Source: Nitrospirota bacterium (lineage in GTDB: Bacteria; Nitrospirota; Thermodesulfovibrionia; UBA6902). Taken from it: DNA of 64,000 nucleotides. Of the stretch, positions 1-9,433 are shown one piece after another. The notes beneath the pieces are model-generated. The model was not told where the DNA came from. It worked only from the letters and a program-made list of their open reading frames with translations, and searched no databases. The stretch spans positions 77,875 through 141,874 of the forward strand of contig JACRHD010000067.1 of the NCBI GenBank assembly GCA_016234115.1, given 5' to 3'. Numbering within the stretch: the first letter of the stretch is position 1; every line of letters begins with the position of its first letter. The translations under genes and the position numbers were made by a program.

Positions 1-992
1 CCAATTTCTTGATGACCTCATCAATATCCGCGTTATCACGAATATAGTATTCATGATGCTCAGTGCCATATTGCCTTGAAAACTCCTTTGCGTATTCAGC
101 CTCATTATGCGCCGACTCATCAAACCCTATGGTGCATGTCTTTACCGGTCCCTCCAGCGTGCCGGCCATCAGCGCCACGACTGCGCTCGAATCTATTCCC
201 CCGCTTAAAAAAGCCCCAAGAGGCACATCTGATATCAATCTCGTTTTAACACTGTCAGAGATAATTGCCAGCAACTGCCCGGCTATGTCTTCCGCATTCC
301 AGTTTAAAGGTTTTGAGAAATCAATGTCCCAGTACTGATCGATATTTATTTTTCCTTTCTTATAAATAAGAAAGTGGCCGGGTTCAAGTTTAAAGATATT
401 CTTATATATGCTCTTCGGGTGAGGGACATATAGATACTTCAAATAATCGATGACGGACGTAGGGTCGATCACTTTATGGACACATGGGATTTGCAGCATC
501 GACTTGATTTCCGAAGCAAAGGCAATACTCTCGCCGTCGTAATAATAATAAAGGGGTTTCTTCCCGATCCTGTCTCTGCACAAAAATAATTCTTTCCTAC
601 TTATATCCCATATGGCAAAGGCATACATACCCCTGATCTTTTGCAAACACTCAACCCCATATTCTCTATAAGCGCTCAACAAAACTTCCGTGTCGGTTTT
701 TGTCCTGAATTGATGGCCCTTTCCCTGAAGCTCCTTCCTGAGTTCGAGGAAATTATAAATTTCGCCGTTGAATACAATAGTGAATTTCCCGTCGGCGGAT
801 TGCATAGGCTGCCGCCCGTCTGACGACAAATCAATGATACTAAGCCTCCTGTGACATAAAGCAACGTCATTATCAAAAAAGAAATCGCCGTCATCAGGTC
901 CCCTGTGAAGCATAACGTCATTCATCTTCTGAAGATAAGCCTCAGGGTTATCCTGTATCAAGGCAAACGAACAACCGGCTATCCCGCACATA
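1..992 (-). CDS. asnB: Asparagine synthetase (glutamine-hydrolysing), C-terminus cut by window edge
   Basis: Glutamine-dependent amidotransferase making asparagine, or amidating a sugar or amino acid in this EPS setting. I translated it by hand from the ATG at 990-992: it begins MCGIAG, so Cys2 is the class II glutaminase nucleophile, followed by RGPDD, HRRLSI and NGEIYN. The synthetase domain starts near residue 230 and the SGGIDSS ATP-pyrophosphatase loop is visible. About 330 residues are present; family members run about 600-650, so roughly half is beyond position 1. It starts 4 bp after the upstream glycosyltransferase stop, in the same operon. Asparagine synthetases are common members of XrtA/EPS loci (established), but the specific substrate here is unknown. 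Confidence 0.93.
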
Positions 993-996
993 TTAA

Positions 997-1989
997 TTAA
1001 AAGCTCATCCTCATATTGATTCCAAATTCCACAAGCGTCTCTTCCAGATTTTTCATGTCCATTTTGAACTTTTCGTCGAGAATCCGCTTCTCATGTTCAA
1101 TCATCTCAGATCTCTTTGCCTCTTCTGCCCTAAGAGTCTTAAGTGCTGATAATATAGACGCGGAATTATTATCCGTATAAATCGGGGCGCAGCCGAAATA
1201 TCCCTGCATTGCCTCTGTCCGTGATAGAATTACCGGCTTCCCCGCGGCAAAGGCCTCATAAGCGCCGCAGCAGAGACAGCCTTCTTCTTTTGTCAATACC
1301 ATTACTCCATCGACAGATAAAAGAAGCTGATCATATTCATCGCCGGGAATAAATCCCAGGAAATGTATATTCCGAAGGTCAGGGAGTGATGCAAACTTTT
1401 TTCTCCAGTTTCCCGTCACCATAATATCGAACTGATCAAGTTCGTCATCTATCGCCAAAACCTCCTTGATCGGTTCATCTTCCCCAAATGAGCTCACAAG
1501 AAGAATTCTAATTTTTCCATCCGTACCTGCGAGATGTTTATTCCCATTCAACGGCATACTGAGCTCGGGCAAAGGATCAGGGATAACTACAATGTTTGGA
1601 TTAAGAGATAGAATGGAATTCCGGAAAATTTCATTCGTAACGATAACGATGTCTGACCGCTTTATCCCTGAATGAAAGAAGACTTCGAACATTTTTTTTT
1701 TAAATCCGGAAAGCCTGATATTGGGAGTATGGAGATCTGTAACTAAACGGAACTTATACACCCCCTTAAGCAGGGATAACCACCAGCTCGAAAAGATGGA
1801 CGGATTCATTGTAAAACATACAGCCGGTTTTTCCCTCTGTACAATTTTCCATGATTCATAAAACTCTCTTACAAGACGAATCCAGCCGGGGCAGTCCCTC
1901 TCAGTCATGAACAGCTTTGCGCCGACCGCCGCCGCCAAACCGATATTCCGCCTTTGTTCGTTCCAGCTTATCCAGACTCTATCAGCCAA
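997..1989 (-). CDS. Glycosyltransferase, GT4/GT-B-like
   Basis: Predicted cytoplasmic glycosyltransferase of 330 residues, short for GT4. The C-terminal half has the GT-B nucleotide-sugar face: a segment near residue 190 with GDEYDQLL...VDGVMVLTKEEG, then GAYEAFAAGKPVILS, the usual 'E-x7-E'-like acceptor of GT4 enzymes. The N-terminal half has weaker resemblance, as is normal for the acceptor-binding domain. It lies between a repeat-filled gap and asnB, 4 bp before the latter. Donor and acceptor cannot be read from the sequence. The fold is likely; the exact family is less sure. Confidence 0.75.
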   Translation of the reverse strand: MADRVWISWNEQRRNIGLAAAVGAKLFMTERDCPGWIRLVREFYESWKIVQREKPAVCFTMNPSIFSSWWLSLLKGVYKFRLVTDLHTPNIRLSGFKKKMFEVFFHSGIKRSDIVIVTNEIFRNSILSLNPNIVVIPDPLPELSMPLNGNKHLAGTDGKIRILLVSSFGEDEPIKEVLAIDDELDQFDIMVTGNWRKKFASLPDLRNIHFLGFIPGDEYDQLLLSVDGVMVLTKEEGCLCCGAYEAFAAGKPVILSRTEAMQGYFGCAPIYTDNNSASILSALKTLRAEEAKRSEMIEHEKRILDEKFKMDMKNLEETLVEFGINMRMSF

Positions 1990-2005
1990 TAAACTTCTCC
2001 ATTTT

Positions 2006-2144
2006 ACTTTTTGCCGCAGAGAGCACAGAGCAAAGAATTGAATAAAATAAGAACTTGTAATGGGAAAGAAGATATCCTTGATTCATTCTTTTAAATTTCT
2101 TATATTTTCTCTGTGTGATCTCTGTGTCCTCTGTGGCAAAATAT
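2006..2144. repeat. Palindromic element, CACAGAG family
   Basis: Occupies nearly the whole 157 bp gap between two glycosyltransferase genes. The left arm (2011-2030) reads GCCGCAGAGAGCACAGAG and the right arm (2119-2137) is its imperfect inverse, made of repeated CTCTGTG units. Another member of the same family lies at 59629-59692 between nifX and nifI1, and a half copy near 18926. The arms are far apart (about 90 bp), so this may be a hairpin with a long loop or a decayed element. Confidence 0.75.
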
Positions 2145-2146
2145 CA

Positions 2147-4573
2147 TCAGAACGCTTCCGTCTCCCGGCTGAATTTTTGCCATTTGACAGGCTGCTTGCT
2201 GAATAAGCCTTTATATATGCCATATAAGGCCGCCCCGTTTACAAGACAGAAGTAGAAAGGGAGAGAAGTTATTCTCAGCCTGATTATTTTTGCAATAAAC
2301 ATATCAGCCGCTGCAAGCAAATAGAATATAGTCTGCGCTTTAATGGTAACAGCATATATGAATTCTCCGGTCAGATAGTATAAACGCAGATTGACGATAA
2401 ACAGGATTATAAGGATTAGAGGGATCATCCAGCGCAGAAACTTATGTGACGCATAGCAAAAAAAGACGCCCTTCTGTCGTACCGTAGGGACCCCCTCTTT
2501 CTGCATAATGGATTGGATCGCCCCGGCAATGACCCTCGATTTCCGCAAAAATTCCGTCTTCGGCGAATCAGAGCTCTTCTCATAACCTAAAGCCTCTCTG
2601 TCATAGACCAGCCGTTGACCGCCCAGGACCACATTCATTGAAATGACGAAATCATCGAGAATTATATTAGATGAAGGCTGGACAAACAGGCGTCTTCTGA
2701 TGGCGTACATGCCCCCGTCCGCGCCGATTATGGAACCGAACTCCGACTCCTTTTGCTGTATCCAGCGTTCATACCGGTAGTATAAAGATTCTGACTTGCC
2801 GAATGTCGCCTCATTATGAAGGACCACGTCTGCGCTCACCGCGCCGACCGACGGGTCATTAAAATTACGGGCCAATTTCTTTATGGCGTCTTCCCGATAC
2901 ATGGTATTGGCGTCTGAAAAGACAATAATTTCACTTTCAAGCTTCGGAACGGTATCGTTAATAACGGTCATCTTGCCTCTTCGCTCAGGATAATCCATCA
3001 AAATAAGACGTTCATCAACATATCCGCGAACTATATCATTTGTTCTGTCCGTTGAGCCGTCGGAAGCGATTACAATCTTCAGCTTCCTGCGCGGGTAATC
3101 AAGTTGGAGGCAGTTTTTTACTTTTTCTTCGATCACTTCTTCTTCATTATACGCACAAATCAGCAGAGTCACCTCAGGCTCTATCTCCCGCTTGTGAACA
3201 GGTTTATGGAAATATCCCGACAGGAGTTTCAATATCAATGGGTAGCCCATATATACATACAGAATTATCGCAACGGCCGACCAATATGTGATCTTCTCAG
3301 GCAGGAGAGAAACGCCGGCAAGCCTGCCCGTTATCTGCAGGAAACCCGGCAATGAAATAAAGAAGAAGACATGAATCATGCTCCTGGAAACGCTGTAGTT
3401 CCCGGTTCTGTCTCCATCGTTTGCCCTGACCGTTTCCCATGTTGTCTGAATCTCGCCCTTAAAACTCCTTCCCACGCCTATTAATGACGCCATATTTACC
3501 ATGACAAAATAATAGGGGTAATAGAAAACAGGCGAAATAGAGAAGTCGGCGAATAAATAGCCGGCATATGCAAACCACATAAATAAAATGATGGACAGGG
3601 ATATCCAGTGAAATATTTTCACACCCAGCAGGGAAAGGGCGAAACAGGATATGATTAAACAGATTAAAAAAAGAGGAACAAACCACCTTAGCAGTTTATG
3701 CGAGACAATTTCAAAACTGAAAATGCCCGTCTTAAACGGATTCAGCACCGCCTTCATGCGCAGAAGACCGCTGAGGCTGCGGTTTATGATGCGGATTTTC
3801 CGCCGGAATTCTTTCTGGAAACTCCCCGCGGAATCTTCCCAGCAGACCGCCTCTTTTTCGTAAATGCCCCGATAGCCTTTCAGTATGATCTGCAAGGGAT
3901 TGACAAAATCGTTGATATCCGTCTCCAGCAATTTTTCGTACAATTCTCTTCGTATTGCATATATGGCTCCGTCGCCTCCGACAACAGAGTGAATATAACT
4001 CTCCATTTTCTTTAGTAATATTTCAAGCCTCCAGTATGTGGATTCACTCCTGGTTGCAGCGGTATTAGTCGCATCCCTGTATTTTGCCTCGCCCACTGCA
4101 TAACCGACCTTTTCGTCATAGAAATTACGGACCAGTCTTAGGATCGCATCAGGCTGATACATGGCGTTTGCATCCGAGAAGACCAATATTTCACCGGTAG
4201 TCTGCTCCACGGCAATATTTAAGGCCGATGTCTTGCCGAGGTTCCTGTCCTGCCTGACAAGTCTTACCCCCCGCGCTGCATATTCCCCGGTGATTTCATC
4301 CGTTCTGTCCGTTGAAGCGTCGGAGACAACTATGATCTCAAGTTTGCCTTCAGGATAATCGATAGCCAGGCTGTTTTCCAGTTTTTCACGTATTACTGCT
4401 TCCTCATTAAAACATGAAATCAGCAGACTTACTCTCGGATAAATTTCTTTTTTATGGACCTTATGTTCGGGAAGAATGCCTCGCAGAAGGAGCAGAATCG
4501 CAGGATACCCGAGATAAACATACAGAAGGAGCGCCGTCATCAAAAATGCGGCAATTTCAAAAAAACTTATCAT
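2147..4573 (-). CDS. Tandem double-domain GT2 glycosyltransferase
   Basis: An 808-residue membrane protein with two complete GT2 modules. Module 1 (about residues 45-300) has SCFNEE, VVSDASTDRT, DRNLGKT and FSDANAMY; module 2 (about 465-720) has CAYNEE, IASDGSTDRT, ERRGKM and FSDANTMY. Each is preceded by a transmembrane helix with an LYVYLGYP / LYVYMGYP motif and followed by several hydrophobic helices, so the whole unit, membrane part included, was duplicated. Both copies keep the Asp residues of a working GT-A site. It overlaps the FemAB gene by 4 bp (ATGA). Likely role: processive or two-step addition of sugars at the inner membrane face. Each half resembles cellulose/hyaluronan-synthase-like GT2 enzymes. 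Confidence 0.9.
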   Translation of the reverse strand: MISFFEIAAFLMTALLLYVYLGYPAILLLLRGILPEHKVHKKEIYPRVSLLISCFNEEAVIREKLENSLAIDYPEGKLEIIVVSDASTDRTDEITGEYAARGVRLVRQDRNLGKTSALNIAVEQTTGEILVFSDANAMYQPDAILRLVRNFYDEKVGYAVGEAKYRDATNTAATRSESTYWRLEILLKKMESYIHSVVGGDGAIYAIRRELYEKLLETDINDFVNPLQIILKGYRGIYEKEAVCWEDSAGSFQKEFRRKIRIINRSLSGLLRMKAVLNPFKTGIFSFEIVSHKLLRWFVPLFLICLIISCFALSLLGVKIFHWISLSIILFMWFAYAGYLFADFSISPVFYYPYYFVMVNMASLIGVGRSFKGEIQTTWETVRANDGDRTGNYSVSRSMIHVFFFISLPGFLQITGRLAGVSLLPEKITYWSAVAIILYVYMGYPLILKLLSGYFHKPVHKREIEPEVTLLICAYNEEEVIEEKVKNCLQLDYPRRKLKIVIASDGSTDRTNDIVRGYVDERLILMDYPERRGKMTVINDTVPKLESEIIVFSDANTMYREDAIKKLARNFNDPSVGAVSADVVLHNEATFGKSESLYYRYERWIQQKESEFGSIIGADGGMYAIRRRLFVQPSSNIILDDFVISMNVVLGGQRLVYDREALGYEKSSDSPKTEFLRKSRVIAGAIQSIMQKEGVPTVRQKGVFFCYASHKFLRWMIPLILIILFIVNLRLYYLTGEFIYAVTIKAQTIFYLLAAADMFIAKIIRLRITSLPFYFCLVNGAALYGIYKGLFSKQPVKWQKFSRETEAF

Positions 4574-5649
4574 AAACTTATATATTTTCTTATGGCAGGC
4601 CCGAGACGGTTCGCCACACCGATTGGAAGTTTCTGCCAGAGGCGCGCCATATTATCTCTCCCTGAAGAAGGCGCTTCATCTAAACCAGTACTGCTTTTTT
4701 CCATTACGATATAATGCCAGCATAAAGGAACCGGCATTGCTCCCCACTGTTCCTTGAATTTATAAGTCCCTTCACCCGGCGTAGAACGGCCGAAATCAAA
4801 AGTCTTATATCCGTTATCAGATGCATATTTCAGAAAATTCCAGTAAAGCAGCATGTTGGGCGAAAGCTGATTATATTCGCGCAGCGTTGACGCCCATGGA
4901 AGGCAAATCATATTGTTTACGCTCAAGACGACGCCGGCCCCGATTAACTGTCGGCCGCAATAGGTTAGTCCCAGGCGAATATTCTTCCCGTAATTTCTCA
5001 GGACCGCGTCAAACCATTCTCTCGCATGGACCGGCGAACCGAGGTCCCTCATATTTCGGCTGAAGACAAAATAAAAGCTGTCCATATCCCCGGAGCCGCC
5101 CCATTCAAAGCTCAGATTATTTTTTTCTGCCTTTCTGATCTGACTGCGAAGCTTCGACTTAAAGCCGTCCCACAGCATCTCTGATGATTCAGGCAGCTCC
5201 AAAAGCATTCTCACCTTATGAGACCGCCTATTTACCGGTAGGTTCAGATATTCAAAAGATGACAAACGGGCCTGCCGGCTCCTTAATTCAATAAATTTCA
5301 CATTCAGCCTCTTAGCCAGCGCCGCCGCCTCCATAATGAGCTTTTCCTCAGTGTCTTCATCGTCAGTCAGAACATCTCCGACGTCGCTGAATGGAAGAGA
5401 AACGAGGCAGCCGGAAATAAAAGGGGGATTAAAATATATTAAAGGCAGGACCCCTTTCACAACATTATCTTCCTCAGCCAATAGATAATATGCCCTGTGA
5501 CCGTAAGCCTCCTCGACTGCCTTCTTCCACGCAAACAGATGATATGCAGATGCGTAGGGATGCCCTCGTACGTAGGCATCCCATCTGTCTTTATCACCGT
5601 CCCCCGCCGGTCGAATATTAATCCGGTTCAGCAGCTTCGGTGTCGTCAT
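4570..5649 (-). CDS. FemAB-family XrtA/PEP-CTERM system-associated protein
   Basis: A 359-residue protein with the double GNAT-like fold of FemAB/methicillin-resistance proteins. Visible marks are WDAYVRGHPYASAYHLFAWK near the start and FDFGRSTPGEGTYKFKEQWG near the end, both typical of the XrtA-associated FemAB family. FemX/FemAB relatives transfer amino acids from aminoacyl-tRNA; in EPS loci they may aminoacylate a sugar, which is inference. It overlaps both neighbours by 4 bp, so it is translationally coupled with the deacetylase upstream and the GT2 downstream. Confidence 0.88.
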   Translation of the reverse strand: MTTPKLLNRINIRPAGDGDKDRWDAYVRGHPYASAYHLFAWKKAVEEAYGHRAYYLLAEEDNVVKGVLPLIYFNPPFISGCLVSLPFSDVGDVLTDDEDTEEKLIMEAAALAKRLNVKFIELRSRQARLSSFEYLNLPVNRRSHKVRMLLELPESSEMLWDGFKSKLRSQIRKAEKNNLSFEWGGSGDMDSFYFVFSRNMRDLGSPVHAREWFDAVLRNYGKNIRLGLTYCGRQLIGAGVVLSVNNMICLPWASTLREYNQLSPNMLLYWNFLKYASDNGYKTFDFGRSTPGEGTYKFKEQWGAMPVPLCWHYIVMEKSSTGLDEAPSSGRDNMARLWQKLPIGVANRLGPAIRKYISL

Positions 5650-6488
5650 TGAATAATAGGCCCGAATTTAAAATCCCCAAGCAGCTTCCTGAAACGTCCC
5701 TCCGCCTCTCCGAGATTGTTATAATGCCTGAATTTCGATATAAGGCCTGTTCCGTTTATCCTCGGTTGGGCGGGATCTATCTCCCAGGGATGAATATAGA
5801 AAATGAAAGGCTGATTTTCATCCTTATTGATCTTGGCTAAAAGTATTTTCGTAAAACAATAGGGAAACAGCCGGAAATATCCTCCGCCGGAAACAGGAAC
5901 CCTAAGGCCGCAAAAGACGGAAGTGGATATCGGATACTCAACCAGGTTCCTGCCGGGAAGACTGTATCTGAATCTCGGGAAGTCAGGCATTCCATAACGG
6001 TCATGAACAATCGGGAATATGCTGGAATCATACCTGAAGCCGAGCTCTTCAATAACATCCAGCGCCCATAATGAATCACTTGTAATAGAATAGCTCGGAG
6101 CGCGGTAACCCATGATACGGCTCCCGGTAATCTGCTCGAGAATGTCCCTGGCCATTCTTGTATCCTCCTTAAATTCCTCCGGAGTGAGATTATAAATCAG
6201 CCGGTGATAAAAGCTGTGGCACCCTATCTCGTGTCCTCTGCCGTGAATCTCTCTCACGAGATGAGGAAACTTCATGGCAATCCAGCCAAGCACAAAAAAA
6301 GTGGCCTTCGTATCATAGTGTTCAAGCAGGTCCAGTATGGCTCTTGTATTGTCCACAACCCTCGATCTGTATATGTCCCAGTTACCGTGTCCGACAACCC
6401 GCTCAAATGCCGAAACATGATAGTAATCTTCAACATCTATTGTTAAGTAGTTTGAAATATTGCCGGTCGTCCGCATAACCTGAGTCAC
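5646..6488 (-). CDS. Polysaccharide deacetylase, XrtA-associated
   Basis: A 280-residue NodB-homology carbohydrate esterase 4. The metal triad is visible: TIDVEDYYH near residue 16 (catalytic and metal Asp) and GHEIGCHSFYHR near residue 86 (two His ligands). MGYRAPSYSI carries the conserved Arg, and FYIHPWEIDP near the C-terminus is characteristic of the DUF3473 tail of PEP-CTERM-locus deacetylases. It probably removes N-acetyl groups from EPS amino sugars. No signal peptide is apparent. Overlaps of 4 bp on both sides place it inside the operon. Confidence 0.92.
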   Translation of the reverse strand: MTQVMRTTGNISNYLTIDVEDYYHVSAFERVVGHGNWDIYRSRVVDNTRAILDLLEHYDTKATFFVLGWIAMKFPHLVREIHGRGHEIGCHSFYHRLIYNLTPEEFKEDTRMARDILEQITGSRIMGYRAPSYSITSDSLWALDVIEELGFRYDSSIFPIVHDRYGMPDFPRFRYSLPGRNLVEYPISTSVFCGLRVPVSGGGYFRLFPYCFTKILLAKINKDENQPFIFYIHPWEIDPAQPRINGTGLISKFRHYNNLGEAEGRFRKLLGDFKFGPIIQ

Positions 6489-8296
6489 GATATCCTGAAT
6501 ATTTTTATTGTCGGTCCCGGCAAATCCATATCAGAGGCATTAAACTCTTTTATCAGCGTACCCCTCGCAAACAAATCGTCGTAAAACTTCTTGTAGGACG
6601 GGAAATTGACTGCCCTGTCTCCGCCTCTCATAAAAAACAGTTTATAAATCTCTTCGCTTGTAATCACATACTTATAACCTTCCGCCGCATAATAATCATA
6701 ATTGTTAATGCCGACTTCTTTAACAGGATTGGCCATCTCCCTGTCGAATTCCGAAAGCGCGTAAGTTTCTCCCCCGGCAATCTCCCTGCTCCTCCACCAG
6801 ATATGCCTTATTTCCTTGATATCATAAGTAACGCCGCCGGCAGCCATCATCTGATAGGAATAATATTTTTCCAGATGTGTTGTAAACTGTCCTGCGCCGA
6901 ACGCCTTCGATCTCTCTATCAGCATCTCATAATTCTTCCTGTTCATCCTTAAAGGCACGCAGGAATCATCCACCATGATCTTTGTTGAGGGCGGGATATG
7001 CGTCTCGACCCAGTTTTTCGCGACCGTCCTGACATCCGGCTTTGATACAAATATGTTATTCCCGGTTATTGACGTCATAGGGAAGACCAGGAGAGCGGTT
7101 ACGGTCAAGTCCAGTATCCAGCCCCGTCTGAGCATACCGGAAATCTCCGCAAAGACAATGCCCGTAATAAGCGCAAAAAACGGATATAACGGCATTTGAT
7201 GTCTCTGCTCGGTGTACGAAGGAAACAGGACAATAGAAATAGCCGAGAATAATACGGGAAACGACAGAAGCACCATCCTCCTGAATGAAGACTTTCGCAT
7301 GAGTAACATGACTGATAGTATGAATATCGTCCCGACTACAAGCCCGGCGCCCTCCCTGGAAAAAAATACCCTGAAATAGTCGATAAGCGAGTGACCGTAT
7401 GCCATAATTTTATCGCTCCCCGTTAATTTCACCCCTTCTCCCCCCTGGACCGGACTGAAAACGTTTAACCTGAACAGAGACAGTTTATTCCACATTGCTA
7501 CGATACTTCCAAAGGTCGCCTGCCTGCCGAGCGGATCGAGAAAGTTGTATGGCGAAGCGATAAAGTAAATTCCCCAGAAGGCGATAGATGAGTACAGGTA
7601 TTTCAGAAGATGACCGGGTTTTTTATCCCGGAACGCTTCATAAATGCATACCATGAGAACAGGCACGAGCATGACTATCGAATAATATTTTGTGGCCGCC
7701 CCCAGGCCCGCAAATAGTCCCGTGAGCGCATAGTCGCGGGTCTTGTAACCTTCGGACAGGACCTTCATCAGATAGTATAAAGACAGGACGGTAAAAAAAG
7801 CCGTCGGCACGTCTTCTTTGACATCCTGCCCGCAAAATACATGAGCATATGAGAGGGCAAGGAACAGTGAGGAAATTACGGCAGCTCTCCTGGACCAGAA
7901 TCTTTCGCCTGTTTTATATACAACATAGACAGTTGCGATGCCGAAAAGCGTTACAGTGATCCGGCCGATCAATATGAAGGGCCAGCTATTATTGAAGTAA
8001 TATATAGCAAACGAATCGACGCTTGGAAACATGCCGATGATTTTTCCGATAAAATAGAAAATGCCGTACTCGAAGAAAAGCGTATACATAAGGAACGCGG
8101 GCTTGTGAAACCAGTGAGGATTCAAGTCTCCGCTTCCGAATGCGAGCGCGCGATTCACAAGGTGCTGCTCATCAGGGTAATAAGAATGGGGATAGCCGTG
8201 CCATATCCCCCAGAACCTCAGTACGGAGGCCAACAGAATAATCAGAACTACGGGTTTTTCCAATAGTCGTTGCATGAAATTACTCTCGGTCTCCAT
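6485..8296 (-). CDS. GT39/ArnT-like membrane glycosyltransferase
   Basis: A 603-residue polytopic protein with around ten to twelve hydrophobic helices. After the first helix it carries SYYPDEQHLV, the periplasmic acidic motif that holds the catalytic Asp in GT39/GT83 (protein mannosyltransferase/ArnT-like) enzymes. Such enzymes use polyprenyl-phosphate sugars on the outer face of the inner membrane. The C-terminal 170 residues are a soluble periplasmic-type domain. Its stop overlaps the deacetylase start by 4 bp and its ATG overlaps the preceding TAA by one base (TAATG). Confidence 0.85.
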   Translation of the reverse strand: METESNFMQRLLEKPVVLIILLASVLRFWGIWHGYPHSYYPDEQHLVNRALAFGSGDLNPHWFHKPAFLMYTLFFEYGIFYFIGKIIGMFPSVDSFAIYYFNNSWPFILIGRITVTLFGIATVYVVYKTGERFWSRRAAVISSLFLALSYAHVFCGQDVKEDVPTAFFTVLSLYYLMKVLSEGYKTRDYALTGLFAGLGAATKYYSIVMLVPVLMVCIYEAFRDKKPGHLLKYLYSSIAFWGIYFIASPYNFLDPLGRQATFGSIVAMWNKLSLFRLNVFSPVQGGEGVKLTGSDKIMAYGHSLIDYFRVFFSREGAGLVVGTIFILSVMLLMRKSSFRRMVLLSFPVLFSAISIVLFPSYTEQRHQMPLYPFFALITGIVFAEISGMLRRGWILDLTVTALLVFPMTSITGNNIFVSKPDVRTVAKNWVETHIPPSTKIMVDDSCVPLRMNRKNYEMLIERSKAFGAGQFTTHLEKYYSYQMMAAGGVTYDIKEIRHIWWRSREIAGGETYALSEFDREMANPVKEVGINNYDYYAAEGYKYVITSEEIYKLFFMRGGDRAVNFPSYKKFYDDLFARGTLIKEFNASDMDLPGPTIKIFRIS

Positions 8297-9426
8297 TAAC
8301 CCCGTGCGAATCCGTGCCCTAAATCAATAAACGGCTTTTCTATCGTTTTATTGAGAACCAAAGATACGATGATCGTAACCGGGACGGAAAGAAGAGTAAG
8401 CATTGTCAGCATCACCTGCTTGCCGGCTTCAGGGAACATTTGCAGAATAAACCATTGGCATAGATATATGACAGGGAGATGACACAGATACGTCGAATAA
8501 GATACATCCCCCAGTTTGCGCAGGTATTTATTATTCAATATGCCGGCTGCGAATCTGCCGTAGATGCCCGACCCGGAATTGTACTTGACCATTACCGTCC
8601 CGAACACAGCCGCCCATACGGCCAACGGAATTAACAGGGCATGATCGTTTATAAAGATAATTATTAAAACAATAAGGGACGCCGCCAGATAAGTCCATCT
8701 GCGGGAATGGAAACGCTCTCTGTTCTGCTGAGAGAACCTGAACAGATAAAAAGAGACCCCTCCCAGCCAGAACAGATTCGCCTTTAAAGGCAGAAACGCG
8801 GGATTTGGATAGTGTCCGGATATACCGGCAAATCTGTTGAACAGCATAATTACCGCAAAGCTTGCCGGAAAGAACAGCCATGACCTCTTAAGCAGAATAA
8901 TGATGAGCGGCGCTATCAGATAAAATTGCCATTCAAGCGAGGTGCTCCAGGCCGGAGACAGAAAGGCATTTGTGCTGTTGGGAAGAAGTTCATCAGGAAA
9001 AATGCCGTGCAGCATCGCAGCATGAGCCAATGCATGCTTTAAGAGATAAAGACGCTCTCCCCTGATCCGCGCAAGGTAATCTGTAATTTCCCGCGTCCAG
9101 GCCAGGGATTCCATATTCTGAACTACAATCCCCGAGATAAGCACAGAGACGGCGAAGCATACTATATATACGGGATAAATACGGAAAAATCTTCTGAGAA
9201 GAAAGACATTATACTTTTCCTTTCTGTCTTCCAGCAAAAAGAATATCACAAAGCCGCTGAGTATGATGAAGACATCGACTGCGGAACTCCCTTTCCTCAG
9301 CGCCTTCAGTATTATATTCACCCCGGCGTCCGTTCCCAGGCCGCTGTTATATAAAAGATGAGTAGCCACCACCCACCACGCAAGCGCTCCCCTGAGCCCC
9401 TCAAATTCTGTAATTCTATGCGTCAT
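8296..9426 (-). CDS. Acyltransferase-3 family membrane protein
   Basis: A 376-residue integral membrane acyltransferase (OafA/NodX type) expected to O-acetylate or O-succinylate the polysaccharide. It begins ITEFEGLRGALAWWVVATHLLY, matching the family's E-LRG-A...H motif with the catalytic His in helix 1. FIILSGFVIFF follows near residue 55, and about ten transmembrane helices fill the rest. One of two such proteins in the locus (the other is at 12113-13105), so the polymer may carry more than one acyl substituent. The gene overlaps the GT39 gene by 1 bp. Confidence 0.88.
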   Translation of the reverse strand: MTHRITEFEGLRGALAWWVVATHLLYNSGLGTDAGVNIILKALRKGSSAVDVFIILSGFVIFFLLEDRKEKYNVFLLRRFFRIYPVYIVCFAVSVLISGIVVQNMESLAWTREITDYLARIRGERLYLLKHALAHAAMLHGIFPDELLPNSTNAFLSPAWSTSLEWQFYLIAPLIIILLKRSWLFFPASFAVIMLFNRFAGISGHYPNPAFLPLKANLFWLGGVSFYLFRFSQQNRERFHSRRWTYLAASLIVLIIIFINDHALLIPLAVWAAVFGTVMVKYNSGSGIYGRFAAGILNNKYLRKLGDVSYSTYLCHLPVIYLCQWFILQMFPEAGKQVMLTMLTLLSVPVTIIVSLVLNKTIEKPFIDLGHGFARG

Positions 9427-9433
9427 CTGCTGA

